Positions 26,865-36,803 of a DNA stretch of 64,000 nt are shown one piece after another (positions within the stretch are counted from its first letter, which is position 1; the number at the start of each line of letters is the position of its first letter). Position numbers and translations under genes: made by a program. Under the pieces are notes generated by a model, which saw only the letters and a program-made list of their open reading frames with translations, searched no databases and was not told the origin of the DNA. Source of the DNA: Nitrospirota bacterium (GTDB taxonomy: Bacteria; Nitrospirota_A; Leptospirillia; Leptospirillales; Leptospirillaceae); assembly GCA_021838765.1 (NCBI GenBank), contig JAKCCY010000002.1, positions 36,772-100,771 on the forward strand, given 5' to 3'.

Positions 26865-27989
26865 CTACAAAAGGACCTGCGCTTTGATCATGCTTTCTGA
26901 AAGAAGCCGGGTAAATGTGTCTTCCCAGTGATTGGTCACGCAGATCCGGATGCATTCCTCTCCAACCGGGACAGTGGGGGAACGGATGACAGGAGCGAGG
27001 AGCCCGTTCTCCTTTAGGGAAGATGAGATCATCTCAAGTTTTTCAATAGGGCCCTTGATGGAAAGGATCGGAGAAGAAGAGATGGGAAGTCCGATCGCTT
27101 CCCGAACCTTTCTGACTCGAGAATGCAGATTTTCGACGAGTTCACCGTTCTCATCAAGAATGGTCAGAGCCTCAAGGTTTCCTGCAAGAACTCCGGGGGG
27201 AAGAGCGGTGGTATAGATAAGGCTTCTCCCAGTGGAAAGAACCAGTTCCCGTATGAGCGGGTGACAAACGGTGTAACCTCCCAGTCCCCCCAATGCTTTG
27301 GAAAATGTTCCTGTCAGAACGATCCGTTGAGGATTGAACGCGAGTGACGCATGCTCAAGACCGCCCCGCCCCTCCTGTCCCAGAGTCCCTGTCCCATGAG
27401 CATCATCAAGTAGCAGAATCCCATCAAACTCATCACAAAGGTTCAGTAATGCAGCAATGGGACTACGGTTGCCATTCATACTGAAAAGAGACTCCGTTAC
27501 AATAATGAACGATTCTCCCAGAGGCCGTTTTTCAAGCATTCCCCTGAGGGCTTCAAGATCGTTATGGGGGAAAATCTGGTACTGGCATCCAGACAACCTG
27601 ATACCATCGATAATGGATGCATGATTATGGCTATCGGAATAAATAAAGGGATAGATTGTCGAGAGGGCCAGGATCAAGGATATATTGGCCTGGTATCCTG
27701 TCGAGAAGACAATGGACGATGGTCCTCCCTTGAAATCGGCGATCGCTTCTTCAAGCATTCCATTTAAGGGGTGATTTCCTGATAAAAATCGGGATCCTGT
27801 AGCGCCGGCTCCGTCAGAGGCAGTTGTTTTTACGATTGCTTCTATAACTGAAGGGTGACGGGACAGACCCAGATAGTCGTTTGAAGAAAGGTGGCGATAG
27901 GAAGGTGATGGAAGACTTTTCCTTCGTCCAGCCTCGTAAATTCTGGATAACTGGGATTCTATCCTGGATTTGAATGAATCGGTGGGCAT
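26865..27989 (-). CDS. bioF: 8-amino-7-oxononanoate synthase
   Basis: A 374-residue PLP alpha-oxoamine synthase that condenses pimeloyl-CoA with alanine in biotin synthesis. LSSNDYLGLSRHP, GAGATGSRFLSGNHPLN, LLLDDAHGTGTLG and the PLP lysine of TGTFSKALGGLGG are all present. The start at 27989 (MPTDSFK) has aggag 5 bases upstream; the ATG at 28007 would add six residues. Its 5' end overlaps bioW by 31 bases. It is the last gene of bioB-bioW-bioF. bioA and bioD are not here. Confidence 0.93.
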   Translation of the reverse strand: MPTDSFKSRIESQLSRIYEAGRRKSLPSPSYRHLSSNDYLGLSRHPSVIEAIVKTTASDGAGATGSRFLSGNHPLNGMLEEAIADFKGGPSSIVFSTGYQANISLILALSTIYPFIYSDSHNHASIIDGIRLSGCQYQIFPHNDLEALRGMLEKRPLGESFIIVTESLFSMNGNRSPIAALLNLCDEFDGILLLDDAHGTGTLGQEGRGGLEHASLAFNPQRIVLTGTFSKALGGLGGYTVCHPLIRELVLSTGRSLIYTTALPPGVLAGNLEALTILDENGELVENLHSRVRKVREAIGLPISSSPILSIKGPIEKLEMISSSLKENGLLAPVIRSPTVPVGEECIRICVTNHWEDTFTRLLSESMIKAQVLL

Positions 27990-28912
27990 TCGAGCTCCTG
28001 TTTGCATGTGAAAAGAAGATCTTCAAGATGTTGTGGAGGGGAGATCGGAGACATTTTGTCAAAGAGAACGGAAGTCTCTTTCAGGCCAGCGATCAGGGCA
28101 GTCAACTCATCATCATCGGGGATCCTGTTCAGAAGATAAATCCTTCCCCCTCCGGTCATTCCGGCTTTTTTCATATGGGGTAGCCTGATGTAGGCAATAT
28201 CTTTGGCTGCAATATAGCCTGTTGTGTAAGTCGGGTCATCGGATATACACAGTTCAAGATGGATCAGGGGTTGGGCGACGACTTTTGATGCCAGCATCAG
28301 TGCTTCAGGAAAGCGCCTTCCGGAGATTCCGTTTGATTCTGCTGATGCTTCAAGTTCTTCTTTTGTTTTCCATTCCATTCCAATATGAGTTGTTCTGACT
28401 CCTTCCTCAGGAACAGGTATCTTCTCCCCGGAAGGGGAGAGAAGTATCGCACCCCATAGCGGATTGGCGGTTGGTTTAAGGAGAGAGTCGATACAATCGA
28501 GTATCTTTTGGGTTGATTTTTCTTGGTCGACAGAGATCTTTCCAAGGGAGAAAAGCAGAAAGGACCTTATAAAGGATCGTGTGGTTTCTTCGCTCTCCGA
28601 ATGGAGTTGTCGAACCGGCAGAAGCTGGGACCTTTGAAGATGTTCCGGTGCGACTCCATCCACCCTGATAGAAATGGTCAGATCGTTCTTGAGATGATGT
28701 GGTGCAGATCCAAGCCCTCTTTTGAAAAGCCGGGAAATACCTTCCTCAAGATTCCTTTCAAGGAGAATCTCCTCTCCTCCGGAACAATGCTTTCCATTTA
28801 AGGATGCTCTCATCCGTATATTAAAGAATCTCTCCGGGAGTTCCTCTTTGGACGATTCCGAATGGATGTGGTTTCGTTTGGGGCTGAAATCAGACTCAGT
28901 CACAGGTCTCAC
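27959..28912 (-). CDS. bioW: 6-carboxyhexanoate-CoA ligase (pimeloyl-CoA synthetase)
   Basis: About 317 residues. BioW activates pimelate with ATP and CoA to give pimeloyl-CoA, bypassing BioC/BioH. Recognised from YxVRMRAS-like NIRMRASLNGKHCSGGE, RRFPEALMLASKVVAQP, LCISDDPTYTTGYIAAK and the C-terminal GGGRIYLLN, which parallel Bacillus BioW. The protein is longer than B. subtilis BioW (259) with an N-terminal extension of some 25 residues and inserted segments. The start is GTG at 28912, overlapping bioB by 17 bases; a later start near residue 34 is possible. Placement between bioB and bioF supports the call. Confidence 0.88.
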   Translation of the reverse strand: MRPVTESDFSPKRNHIHSESSKEELPERFFNIRMRASLNGKHCSGGEEILLERNLEEGISRLFKRGLGSAPHHLKNDLTISIRVDGVAPEHLQRSQLLPVRQLHSESEETTRSFIRSFLLFSLGKISVDQEKSTQKILDCIDSLLKPTANPLWGAILLSPSGEKIPVPEEGVRTTHIGMEWKTKEELEASAESNGISGRRFPEALMLASKVVAQPLIHLELCISDDPTYTTGYIAAKDIAYIRLPHMKKAGMTGGGRIYLLNRIPDDDELTALIAGLKETSVLFDKMSPISPPQHLEDLLFTCKQELECPPIHSNPG

Positions 28913-30032
28913 CCATCTTTTTCATATTCACAAAGGAGATTTGTCCGGTGGTTACGGGAATATTGATTTCCAAAATCGAACCGGATGGGTCAACTGGCAT
29001 TTGCCCTGTTAGCGGATCTTTGGAAAGGGTATGTCCCATGTCCTTGATCATTTGAATATCATCGAGTGGAGGTCTCCCCATGCGAGTCAGGTAATTTCCG
29101 ATCATGACCCCGTCGGCGCCATGTCTGAAAATTTCCGGATGGCGTCCTCCCAGTGCCTGGACTCTTCCTCCGGTGATCCGGATTTCTTTTGTTGGAAGCA
29201 TATATCGGGCGACGGCAATGGACCGGAGTGCTTCTTCTGGTCCGATTCCGGCTCCTTCATCGTATAGGGGCGTTCCGGGGATGGGGACCAGAAAGTTGAG
29301 GGGAATGGAATCGACATTGAGTTCCCTGAGTGTCTGAAGCATTGAAACCCTGTCCTTTTCCGACTCGCCGAGTCCAAAAATCCCTCCTGAACAGACGGAA
29401 ATTCCCTTTGCCTGGGCTTTTTTGATCGTATCAACCCTGTCTTCCCATTGATGTGTTGTGACGATGTTTCCAAAATACTCTTTTGATGTTTCAAGATTAT
29501 GGTGAAGTCGGTTCAAGCCTGAGTCTTTTAACTTCTCGAGAACGTCCTCAGAGAGGATTCCCAATGTTGCGCAGGACCAAACTTTCACATCCTTCCGTAC
29601 GGTTTCGATCGACTGGCATATCGCTTCGACTTCAATGGGGTCTGATAATCCCCGTCCCGAGGTTGCCACACAGAATCTTCTGGCACCGTTTGCAACAGCT
29701 AGGGTTGCTGTCTGAAGTATTTTTTCTTTTGAAACCATTTCAAACTCAGGAGAAATGGTGGAGTGATGGGAAGACTGGGAGCAGAAATGACAATCCTCTC
29801 CGCAGGCTCCGGATTTTGCATTCATTACCGTACAGGGATCGATGGCATTGCCTCTGAAGGTTTCCCTGATCAGGGAGGCCCCCTCCATGATCTTTTCGGA
29901 ATATTCGTGAGGGAGTGAAAAGAGCCAAATCGCATCATCCGCGCTGATCCCTTCTCCGGACAACGCGAGGTTGGTCAGTGAGGAAAGTCGATCGAGTGAT
30001 TGTTCGCAGGTTTTTTTATCGGGCACAGCCAT
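28896..30032 (-). CDS. bioB: Biotin synthase
   Basis: A 378-residue radical-SAM enzyme that inserts sulfur into dethiobiotin. The [4Fe-4S] motif is SGACGEDCHFCSQSS near residue 70, and the NLETSKEYFGNIVTTH and RITGGRVQALGG blocks carry ligands and the arginine for the [2Fe-2S] cluster. The N-terminal 50 residues are somewhat longer than E. coli BioB. The ATG at 30032 follows aaagggc; an in-frame ATG at 30047 is possible. It is the first gene of the biotin operon, and no convincing BirA operator was seen ahead of it. Confidence 0.95.
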   Translation of the reverse strand: MAVPDKKTCEQSLDRLSSLTNLALSGEGISADDAIWLFSLPHEYSEKIMEGASLIRETFRGNAIDPCTVMNAKSGACGEDCHFCSQSSHHSTISPEFEMVSKEKILQTATLAVANGARRFCVATSGRGLSDPIEVEAICQSIETVRKDVKVWSCATLGILSEDVLEKLKDSGLNRLHHNLETSKEYFGNIVTTHQWEDRVDTIKKAQAKGISVCSGGIFGLGESEKDRVSMLQTLRELNVDSIPLNFLVPIPGTPLYDEGAGIGPEEALRSIAVARYMLPTKEIRITGGRVQALGGRHPEIFRHGADGVMIGNYLTRMGRPPLDDIQMIKDMGHTLSKDPLTGQMPVDPSGSILEINIPVTTGQISFVNMKKMGETCD

Positions 30033-30205
30033 TTTTTGCCCTTTCATATGATTAGATAAAGACAGGTTTCATTTGTTGTCACTCAGCTATATCCGTCTCC
30101 GGATCTTGCGGACAGACTTTTCCGGAAGAGAAGGACAGGAGAGTCCATTATAGCAGAGGTTGCGGCATATTCGTTCCAGGAGTTTGGGGGAAGAGGAAAG
30201 AGAAG

Positions 30206-30242
30206 ATCCGATCCGCCTGTCCCTGAGGAAGGAGGATCGGAT
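30206..30242 (-). terminator. Probable terminator after the Old Yellow Enzyme gene
   Basis: ATCCGATCC (30206-30214) pairs with GGATCGGAT (30234-30242), a perfect 9-base stem. On the minus strand it is followed by a pyrimidine-rich CTTCTCTTTCCTCTT. It lies 49 bases past the gene's stop. Confidence 0.55.
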
Positions 30243-30290
30243 TGTGTTTTCGTGAAAAGTGAAATGGCTTGAAAGCCAAAAAAATGGATG

Positions 30291-31379
30291 TTAGTCCATG
30301 GAAGGGTAGTCGGTATAGCCTTTTACGCCTCCACCGTAGAATGTTGTTGTATCGATCGGATTGAGATGTACCCCTTTTTTGAATCGCTCCACCAGATCGG
30401 GGTTGGCCAAAAAAGGACGTCCGAATGCTACGAGATCCGCAAGGCCACTTTTGAGAACATTGTTTCCTTTCTCCCGGTTATAATCGCCCGCGACAATGAG
30501 TGTTCCTGAGTAAAGTGGACGAAAAAATCGGGCAGAGAGATCCGGAGTTGGATGCTCTCCCTCCTGAATGGCAGGTTCTATAAGGTGAACATAGGACAGA
30601 TTCAACTTCGAAAGTTTTTGCAGGACATATCCAAAGGTTTTCTGGGGGTTGCTATCGTTCATGTCGTTGAAGGTTCCCCCTGGTGAAAGCCTGATCCCGA
30701 TGTTCTGACTGCCCCATACGCTTGTCGCAGCCTCGATAACTTCGAAGAGAAACCGCGCCCGGTTCTCGAGACTTCCCCCGTAAAGATCTGTCCTCTGATT
30801 GGTGCTGTCTTCCAAAAACTGGTCGATGAGGTAGCCATTGGCTCCATGAATCTCAACACCATCAAACCCGGCTTCCTTGGCGTTTTTGGCAGCCGTTTTG
30901 TATTGCTCGACTATTTGGGAAATCTCGGAAAGTTCCAGCGCGCGGGGCGTTGGGATCTCTTTAGGTCCTGTGGGTGTATAGGTTGTCATTCCCCTTGGAG
31001 AGATGGCCGATGGAGCAACCGGGAGATTTCCCTGGAGGAAATCAGGGTGGGAAATCCTGCCAACATGCCAAAGCTGGAGGTAGATAACCCCACCTTTTTT
31101 ATGGACGGCTTCTGTGACCTTTTTCCATCCGGCAATCTGTTCGGGCGAATGGATACCAGGTGTCTGAATATAGCCTTGTCCCCCGGGAGAGATCTGGGTC
31201 GCTTCTGTGATGATCAAACCTGCCGTTGCCCTTTGCTCATAGTAAGTTGCCATCAAGGGAGTGGGGGTGTTGCCTTCTCCAGCGCGACTTCTGGTCATTG
31301 GTGCCATCACCATCCTGTTTCGGAGGGTTGTTGTGCCAAGCTGGTATGATGAGAACAAGTCAACTGCGTTTTGGTTCAT
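30291..31379 (-). CDS. Old Yellow Enzyme family NADH:flavin oxidoreductase
   Basis: A 362-residue FMN TIM-barrel reductase of the N-ethylmaleimide reductase (NemA) group, which reduces activated alkenes and detoxifies electrophiles. Markers are NRMVMAPMTRSRA, YLQLWHVGRISHPDF, VEIHGANGYLIDQFLEDSTN and GRPFLANPDLVERF, with the substrate His/Asn pair in HGAN. It lies 65 bases downstream of an Rrf2-family gene. This pairing suggests an electrophile- or redox-responsive unit, which is inference. A terminator follows at 30206-30242. Confidence 0.93.
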   Translation of the reverse strand: MNQNAVDLFSSYQLGTTTLRNRMVMAPMTRSRAGEGNTPTPLMATYYEQRATAGLIITEATQISPGGQGYIQTPGIHSPEQIAGWKKVTEAVHKKGGVIYLQLWHVGRISHPDFLQGNLPVAPSAISPRGMTTYTPTGPKEIPTPRALELSEISQIVEQYKTAAKNAKEAGFDGVEIHGANGYLIDQFLEDSTNQRTDLYGGSLENRARFLFEVIEAATSVWGSQNIGIRLSPGGTFNDMNDSNPQKTFGYVLQKLSKLNLSYVHLIEPAIQEGEHPTPDLSARFFRPLYSGTLIVAGDYNREKGNNVLKSGLADLVAFGRPFLANPDLVERFKKGVHLNPIDTTTFYGGGVKGYTDYPSMD

Positions 31380-31444
31380 GGGAAAAATCTCCTTCTATGG
31401 GTGATGGGTCAGACGGAATCAGGTTATTGATTCCATTTCGTTTA

Positions 31445-31888
31445 TCAGGGAATCCCTTCGATCAATGCCGAAAGGGGAATCTGTTCAAGTGTTTTTTTAA
31501 GTGAATTCGTAACGGATTGAAAAACCGGGGCGATCAGCCTGTGCATATTAATGCTGACTGGACAGTCTGTATTGGGTGGGTTGGGATTGAATGCAAAAAC
31601 TTCTCCCTGATCCACTGCTTCAAGAATGTCCAGAAGAGTAATCGATTCAGGAGCTCTGGACAAAGATACCCCTCCAGCTCTCCCTTGTCGTGAGATCACC
31701 AATCCCGCTTTTTTAAGATCCACCAGAAGTCTTCTGACAACAACAGGGTTGGTATTGACACTCGACGCCAAAAGCTCCGAACTGATCCACTGACCTTCCA
31801 GCAGATCCGCCCGGGGCGGTTGTTTGGGAATATATCCGAGTCCCACCATGATGTGTGTTGCCACTGCGAATCGGCTACTTTGAATCAT
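31445..31888 (-). CDS. Rrf2-family transcriptional regulator
   Basis: A 147-residue winged-helix DNA-binding protein. The HTH is WISSELLASSVNTNPVVVRRLL with the wing GLVISRQGRAGGVSLSRAPESI. It has a cysteine in NTDCPVS but not the three-cysteine cluster set of IscR/NsrR, so it resembles the YwnA/YwgB type, which senses stress rather than binding a cluster. An inverted repeat overlaps its own promoter. It probably represses itself and the downstream Old Yellow Enzyme gene. Confidence 0.9.
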   Translation of the reverse strand: MIQSSRFAVATHIMVGLGYIPKQPPRADLLEGQWISSELLASSVNTNPVVVRRLLVDLKKAGLVISRQGRAGGVSLSRAPESITLLDILEAVDQGEVFAFNPNPPNTDCPVSINMHRLIAPVFQSVTNSLKKTLEQIPLSALIEGIP

Positions 31889-31890
31889 AC

Positions 31891-31909
31891 TGTAACCTTA
31901 ACTGTTACA
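31891..31909 (-). promoter_or_regulatory. Candidate autoregulatory operator of the Rrf2 gene
   Basis: TGTAAC (31891-31896) and GTTACA (31904-31909) form perfect 6-base arms around a 7-base spacer, two bases upstream of the start codon. They cover the -10 region of the gene's promoter. Confidence 0.6.
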
Positions 31910-31923
31910 TTTAATGAAGTCAA
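31895..31923 (-). promoter_or_regulatory. Candidate promoter of the Rrf2 gene
   Basis: On the minus strand TTGACT (31923-31918) is followed after 17 bases by TAAGGT (31900-31895). The expected start site is about 31888, the A of the ATG itself, so a leaderless message is predicted. The -10 is a weak match. Confidence 0.45.
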
Positions 31924-32115
31924 TGATCTCCAGAAATGGAAGATAGAAGGGGAGCGGGTAAGAGAGTCCTTTGAGATTGAGTGGTTTCTGACAAGGGAAT
32001 GGGGATATTTCATAAAAGAGAGTCTGTATGGTCGGACAGGGTTGATTGTCTTACAAGAATGCGGTCTGTTTGAGAATTCCTTCAGGAATTCTTTTCAGCG
32101 GCTCCCTTTGGGGGT

Positions 32116-33384
32116 TTACGCGATTGCTCCGTCATCACTCTGAAAGGATGAGGATTCTTGTCGATGGAGAGGGAGCTTGCTATGTCGCAATAGGAAGCTT
32201 TCAAGAGAGACAGGTGTTCCTGCAAGAGTTTCAAGCCTGCTGGCGATTGAGCTTCTGGCCATTGTTTCGGCATTGTCGATTGAGACGTTCCTCAAGAGTA
32301 TCCATGCCTGCTCTTCTTTTGGATCCCAAAAAAAAGGTTCGTCCATCCTGGTTTTTTCCGCAATGCCCTTGAGTGTTGAAGCGCTTGCCCTTATGGGAAG
32401 GAATGTGATCTCGGAGGTTTCATGGCGAATCTTCGAGACGAGAGACTCTGCCTGCCGGATATCAAAACCGGCCGGGTTTAGCCATTGTCTGGCATAGCGG
32501 TACTGGGGGGACCAAGTGAAGGTCCTGACACTTTCGAGAATCAAAAGGGACATTTTCTGGAGAACTTTTCTGTATGTCGCAAGTCCGGTTCTCTTGAGGA
32601 ATTCGGCATTGGCCGAGACGGAAACGACCGGGAGAACCCTGGCACATCTCAAAAGGGTGTGGATCCAGAGATGCTCGAGGGTTTTTTGGCTTCCTTCAAG
32701 TGTTGATCCCCAGATTCTTGGCATAACGGAAAAGTTTTGAGGCAATCCGGGAAGTTTTTCGGAGTCGGTTCCCGGAGGAACTCCGATGGGAGTTCCATGG
32801 GCTGTTCTGAACAGGATTCCGGGCTCATATCGTTGTCTGTACTCCGATTGAAAAGCTCCGAGAGCCGTCGTGCAAAGGGTTTCCTCATCGAGACGTGTCA
32901 GCCAGCTCGTGATTTCCTGCTGTATCTTGGTGTCGTCACTAAAAAAATCCGGACTTTTGACTACGGAAGGGTCTAATCCTTTCCCTTCCGGCACAAAAAT
33001 AACATGAATGCCATTTTCAAACTTTCTGGCGGAGATCCCCATCCTGGGAGGAAGCGTCAGATCTTTTCTCCGGACCTTGAAGAGGATGTGAGCCTTCTTT
33101 TCTGAAAAAATCTGGTTCCGGAAGTCGTCAAATGTTCGTGTTTCAGTGGCGGGTAGGATGTCAGAGAGTTCGGAAAAAAAGAGATCCTGGGCCTTCAGTG
33201 TCGGCATGGTTGAGAAAAGAGGGGGCAAATTGTCAGATCGGTAGATGAGATCCCCTCCCTTCGAAAATCCCATATGCCATGATCCGTCCGGAAGTCCTCC
33301 GGCGTTGGCTTCGAGTCCACTGCCCACCTTGTCTGGCGCATAGAGGACAGGGGCCTGACTCATGAGTGGATGCTGGGACGCCAT
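32116..33384 (-). CDS. Hypothetical protein, about 422 residues
   Basis: I do not recognise this protein. It has no signal peptide and no transmembrane segment. It begins MASQHPLMSQAPVLYAPDK and contains many charged and aromatic residues with no cysteine cluster, P-loop or nucleotide motif. A phrase such as KVRRKDLTLPPRMGISARKF suggests a globular fold. The start at 33384 has gagg close by; a TTG at 33435 would add 17 residues. The gene stands alone, 227 bases upstream of the Rrf2 gene and on the same strand, and divergent from glyQ. Codon use looks like its neighbours. Confidence 0.75.
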   Translation of the reverse strand: MASQHPLMSQAPVLYAPDKVGSGLEANAGGLPDGSWHMGFSKGGDLIYRSDNLPPLFSTMPTLKAQDLFFSELSDILPATETRTFDDFRNQIFSEKKAHILFKVRRKDLTLPPRMGISARKFENGIHVIFVPEGKGLDPSVVKSPDFFSDDTKIQQEITSWLTRLDEETLCTTALGAFQSEYRQRYEPGILFRTAHGTPIGVPPGTDSEKLPGLPQNFSVMPRIWGSTLEGSQKTLEHLWIHTLLRCARVLPVVSVSANAEFLKRTGLATYRKVLQKMSLLILESVRTFTWSPQYRYARQWLNPAGFDIRQAESLVSKIRHETSEITFLPIRASASTLKGIAEKTRMDEPFFWDPKEEQAWILLRNVSIDNAETMARSSIASRLETLAGTPVSLESFLLRHSKLPLHRQESSSFQSDDGAIA

Positions 33385-33563
33385 GATCCTCAAGGATGCT
33401 CCTCTGTTCTGGCCGATAGAAAAAACAATTCTCAAGAATCATAAGGTTATGGATCGCTGTATGCAAATTGCGTCCTATTTTTTGACCTCCAAATGCTGAG
33501 TTTGTTTTTTCAGGGTTTATTTTTCATAAAGGTGCCAACCGAGAGGCTGACGCCTTTTATCCG

Positions 33564-33593
33564 TTGTCTTTTGACACCGAATAAAAGTATGAT
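33564..33593 (+). promoter_or_regulatory. Candidate promoter of glyQ-glyS-ribD-ribE
   Basis: TTGTCT (33564-33569) is followed after 18 bases by TATGAT (33588-33593). A hairpin (AAAGG with CCTTT, roughly 33530-33556) lies just upstream. No T-box leader was recognised. Confidence 0.4.
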
Positions 33594-33678
33594 CGGGGCT
33601 TGTTGCTTCGCTTCGCCCGGTCTTTACAGGAGAACTTAGGGGAAGCGGCTGCCGGGAAAGAATTCGGGGAGGGGGTTT

Positions 33679-34578
33679 ATGTCGGTGATGCCAGGCCACA
33701 CATTTCAGGAGATGATTCTTGCCCTCAAGGGGTACTGGGCCAAAGAGGGTTGTTTGTTGCCGGAGCCATGGGACATGGAGATGGGGGCGGGAACCTTTCA
33801 TCCTGAAACATTCTTTGGGGCTCTTGGTCCCCGAAAGAAGAAAGCCGCCTATCTGCAGCCCTGTCGCCGGCCGACAGACGGGCGTTATGGGGAAAATCCG
33901 AACAGGCTTCAACGATATTACCAATTTCAGGTGATTCTCAAACCATCTCCCCTTGAGCCCCAGACTTTGTACCTGAAGAGCCTTGAATCACTGGGAATCA
34001 AGCTCGAGGACCATGATATCCGTTTTGTCCATGATGACTGGGAATCTCCGACCCTTGGTGCATGGGGACTTGGCTGGGAAGTATGGCTGGACGGGATGGA
34101 GGTGACCCAGTTTACCTACTTTCAGGAGATTGCCGGAATCCCTCTCTCCCCGATCACAGTCGAGATTACCTATGGCCTTGAACGTCTCGCGATGTACCTT
34201 CAGGGTGTGGAAAATGTTTATGATTTGGCTTATTCGGGAGATGTCAGCTATGGGGATGTCCATCTTGAAAATGAACGTCAGCAGTCCCATTTCAATTTTA
34301 CAAAGGCACCGGTTGAGGAACTCCGAAATTTCTTCTCCCATGTTGAAGAACAGTCAACCCAACTGGTTGAAGAAGGGCTTTATCTGCCGGCATATGAGAT
34401 GGTCCTGAAGATGTCCCATACCTTCAATTTGCTTGATGCCAGAGGCGCTGTGAGCACCTCTGAACGTCAGAGATTCATTGGAAGGGTTCGCGGCCGGGCC
34501 AGGGCGGTGGCGCTTTGCGCCATGGAGATCTGGTCGGGAAACGGGGGTAAGGACCTGTCCGGGGAGGATGTTCGATGA
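33679..34578 (+). CDS. glyQ: Glycyl-tRNA synthetase alpha subunit
   Basis: A 299-residue class II aminoacyl-tRNA synthetase subunit containing the glycine-activating core. The first 100 residues are diagnostic: [20 protein letters not shown], then [19 protein letters not shown] and [13 protein letters not shown]. It pairs with GlyS in an alpha2-beta2 enzyme. The ATG follows ggggaggggg. Its stop overlaps the glyS start (ATGA, 4 bases), the normal arrangement. Confidence 0.97.
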   Translation: MSVMPGHTFQEMILALKGYWAKEGCLLPEPWDMEMGAGTFHPETFFGALGPRKKKAAYLQPCRRPTDGRYGENPNRLQRYYQFQVILKPSPLEPQTLYLKSLESLGIKLEDHDIRFVHDDWESPTLGAWGLGWEVWLDGMEVTQFTYFQEIAGIPLSPITVEITYGLERLAMYLQGVENVYDLAYSGDVSYGDVHLENERQQSHFNFTKAPVEELRNFFSHVEEQSTQLVEEGLYLPAYEMVLKMSHTFNLLDARGAVSTSERQRFIGRVRGRARAVALCAMEIWSGNGGKDLSGEDVR

Positions 34579-36803
34579 TGTTCGATGATTCTTTTCCCAA
34601 GCCGACCCATGCCCTGGATCATGCCGCGCTTTTTGAGGTGGGATGTGAAGAGTTGCCCGCTGGCCTTCTCCCCGGAATCAGGGAGGCTCTTTTTGCGGGA
34701 GCCAAAAACCTGAGAAAAGAATTTCGTCTGGGAGATGGAGATGTCAGGGTTTATGCGACACCCCAACGCTTGATTGTTTTTTTGCTGGATCTCCCGGAGA
34801 GGCAGGAAGCCCGTGTCGAGCGGGTAATGGGTCCTCCTGCAAGGCTTGCGGGAACGCTTCCGGACCACCCTTCCCCACAGGCGGCCGGTTTTGCCAAAAA
34901 TCAGTCGGTATCCCTGTCCAGCCTCTTCTTTCTGGAGACACCGAAAGGTTCTTATCTGGCCGTCGATCGCAGTTTGCCGGTCTTTTCGACCAAAGAGGTT
35001 CTTCCTGAACTTTTCTCAAGACTCCTGAAGGAGTTGCCTCTCTCTCGCTCGATGCGATGGGGAGAGGGAGCAGGTCCCTTTCTCAGGCCGATTCTTTGGA
35101 TTCTGGCGTTGTTTGGCGAGGACGTGGTTCCTGTTGGTGTGTGCGGACAAAACTCCGGGAATCAGACGAGAACACCAAGGTCGATGGGGTTTCTGGAGCA
35201 AACGGTCCACCATGTCAGCCATTATGCCGGTTTGATTTCAGACTGGCCCCTGACTGTCGACACCGGTCTCAAGAAAAAAATGATTTGTCAGGAAATCGAT
35301 ACAACCGTCAGAATGGAATCCGATAGTGGTCTTTTGCCCCACGGGGCTGTATGGGTCTATGACGAGGAACTTCTTGTAGAGGTTGCAGATCTGGTTGAGC
35401 AGTTCCGGGCGGTCGTTGGAACGTTCCCCTCCGGATTTCTGGAGCTTCCTCAAGAGTTGATCCAGACGGTTCTTCGCGTTCACCAGCGGTATTTTATCTT
35501 GAAAGACAAATCGGGAAACACCCTTCCCAATTTTGTGTGCGTTGCGGGAAATCCGCGAGCGAATCTCCATGTGATCCGGTCCGGATACGAAAAGGTGGTT
35601 CGCGCAAGACTTGAGGATGCGCAGTATTATTTTGACCGTGACCGGAAACGATCCCTCTCTGACTTCTCCCGGGACCTTTCGGGGCTGAACCTCTTTCCGG
35701 GATCCGGAACCTATCTGGATCATGCGCGCGCCACGAGAGACTTGTCGGACTGGTTCCTGGACCATGTTATTGACGAGACTGGGCTTTCCAGGGCTGATTT
35801 GTCCAGGATGCTGGGGCGGATTTCCCCAGTTTACAAGGCCGACCTTGCAACAGGGCTGGTCCGGGAATTTACGGAGCTTCAGGGCGTGATCGGCGGCCAT
35901 TACTGGAAATGGGAAAATCGCGACCTCATTGTGAAACAGGATTCGGAGTCGGAAAAGATTCTTCTTGAAGCCAGGGCCATTGCTGAACACTACCACCCCC
36001 GTTTTTCGGGAGATTCCCTACCGGAATCTCTCCTGGGGAGGATCCTGGCAGCATCCGACAAATACCTGTACCTGGTGGCAGCATTCAAGGCCGGGCTGTC
36101 TCCTAGCGGATCGGAAGATCCCTACGCGGTCAGGCGCGCAGGAACGGGGTTGATCGCGATCGTAGCGGACAGTGGCTGGTCACTTTCAGTCAATGACCTT
36201 GCCTTGAGATCGGCCGGGGTTTTTGGAGAAAACGATTGTTATCTGCCTCTTCTCAACTTCTTTCTGGAACGTCTGGAAAACCTGCTGGGGAAGGATGCCC
36301 CGATTCTTCTTGTCCGCGCGGCCCTGGTTTCTCCATCTGAACCGATTGCCTTGTCCTGTCGAAGATTGTCCTTTCAAAAAACGATCCTTTCCGATCCATC
36401 CCTTCCCGTTCTGGTGACTCTCTATAGCCGCATTGCCAATATTCTCGATAAAGGTGGCCGACAACCGCAAGACATCCGTCCGGAACTTCTGGTCGAACCC
36501 GCCGAGACATTTTTGTGGGATCAAGTCGTGTCATTGGGTCTCTCCGGACAAGGTGGCTGGTCTCTATTGGGCGAAGCCGGGGAGTTTGACGAGATCTGGA
36601 GGAGATCGCTGCTTCTGGTCGATCCTGTTACAAAGTTTTTTGAGTCGGTCCTCGTGAATGCTCCGGAGGAGACTCTGAGAGCGAATCGTCTGGCCTTGCT
36701 TGGGACGATCCTGTCAGGACTTGAAATTTTGGGAAAACTGTCGTTTCTGACTCAGCTGTTGCTTCCTTCCCAGGAAGGAGCCGGGGAGAGCAAGTCCGGG
36801 TGA
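34575..36803 (+). CDS. glyS: Glycyl-tRNA synthetase beta subunit
   Basis: A 742-residue subunit that binds tRNA-Gly and is needed for aminoacylation. The N-terminus [20 protein letters not shown] and the middle [36 protein letters not shown] and [15 protein letters not shown] are typical. It is a little longer than the usual 690 residues. Translation is coupled to glyQ at the start and to ribD at the end, where the GTG of ribD overlaps its stop. Confidence 0.96.
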   Translation: MMFDDSFPKPTHALDHAALFEVGCEELPAGLLPGIREALFAGAKNLRKEFRLGDGDVRVYATPQRLIVFLLDLPERQEARVERVMGPPARLAGTLPDHPSPQAAGFAKNQSVSLSSLFFLETPKGSYLAVDRSLPVFSTKEVLPELFSRLLKELPLSRSMRWGEGAGPFLRPILWILALFGEDVVPVGVCGQNSGNQTRTPRSMGFLEQTVHHVSHYAGLISDWPLTVDTGLKKKMICQEIDTTVRMESDSGLLPHGAVWVYDEELLVEVADLVEQFRAVVGTFPSGFLELPQELIQTVLRVHQRYFILKDKSGNTLPNFVCVAGNPRANLHVIRSGYEKVVRARLEDAQYYFDRDRKRSLSDFSRDLSGLNLFPGSGTYLDHARATRDLSDWFLDHVIDETGLSRADLSRMLGRISPVYKADLATGLVREFTELQGVIGGHYWKWENRDLIVKQDSESEKILLEARAIAEHYHPRFSGDSLPESLLGRILAASDKYLYLVAAFKAGLSPSGSEDPYAVRRAGTGLIAIVADSGWSLSVNDLALRSAGVFGENDCYLPLLNFFLERLENLLGKDAPILLVRAALVSPSEPIALSCRRLSFQKTILSDPSLPVLVTLYSRIANILDKGGRQPQDIRPELLVEPAETFLWDQVVSLGLSGQGGWSLLGEAGEFDEIWRRSLLLVDPVTKFFESVLVNAPEETLRANRLALLGTILSGLEILGKLSFLTQLLLPSQEGAGESKSG

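Noticed and set aside
33436..33678. T-box or glycine riboswitch ahead of glyQ
   Set aside because: Only a short hairpin is visible. The conserved T-box sequence and glycine-aptamer core were not found.
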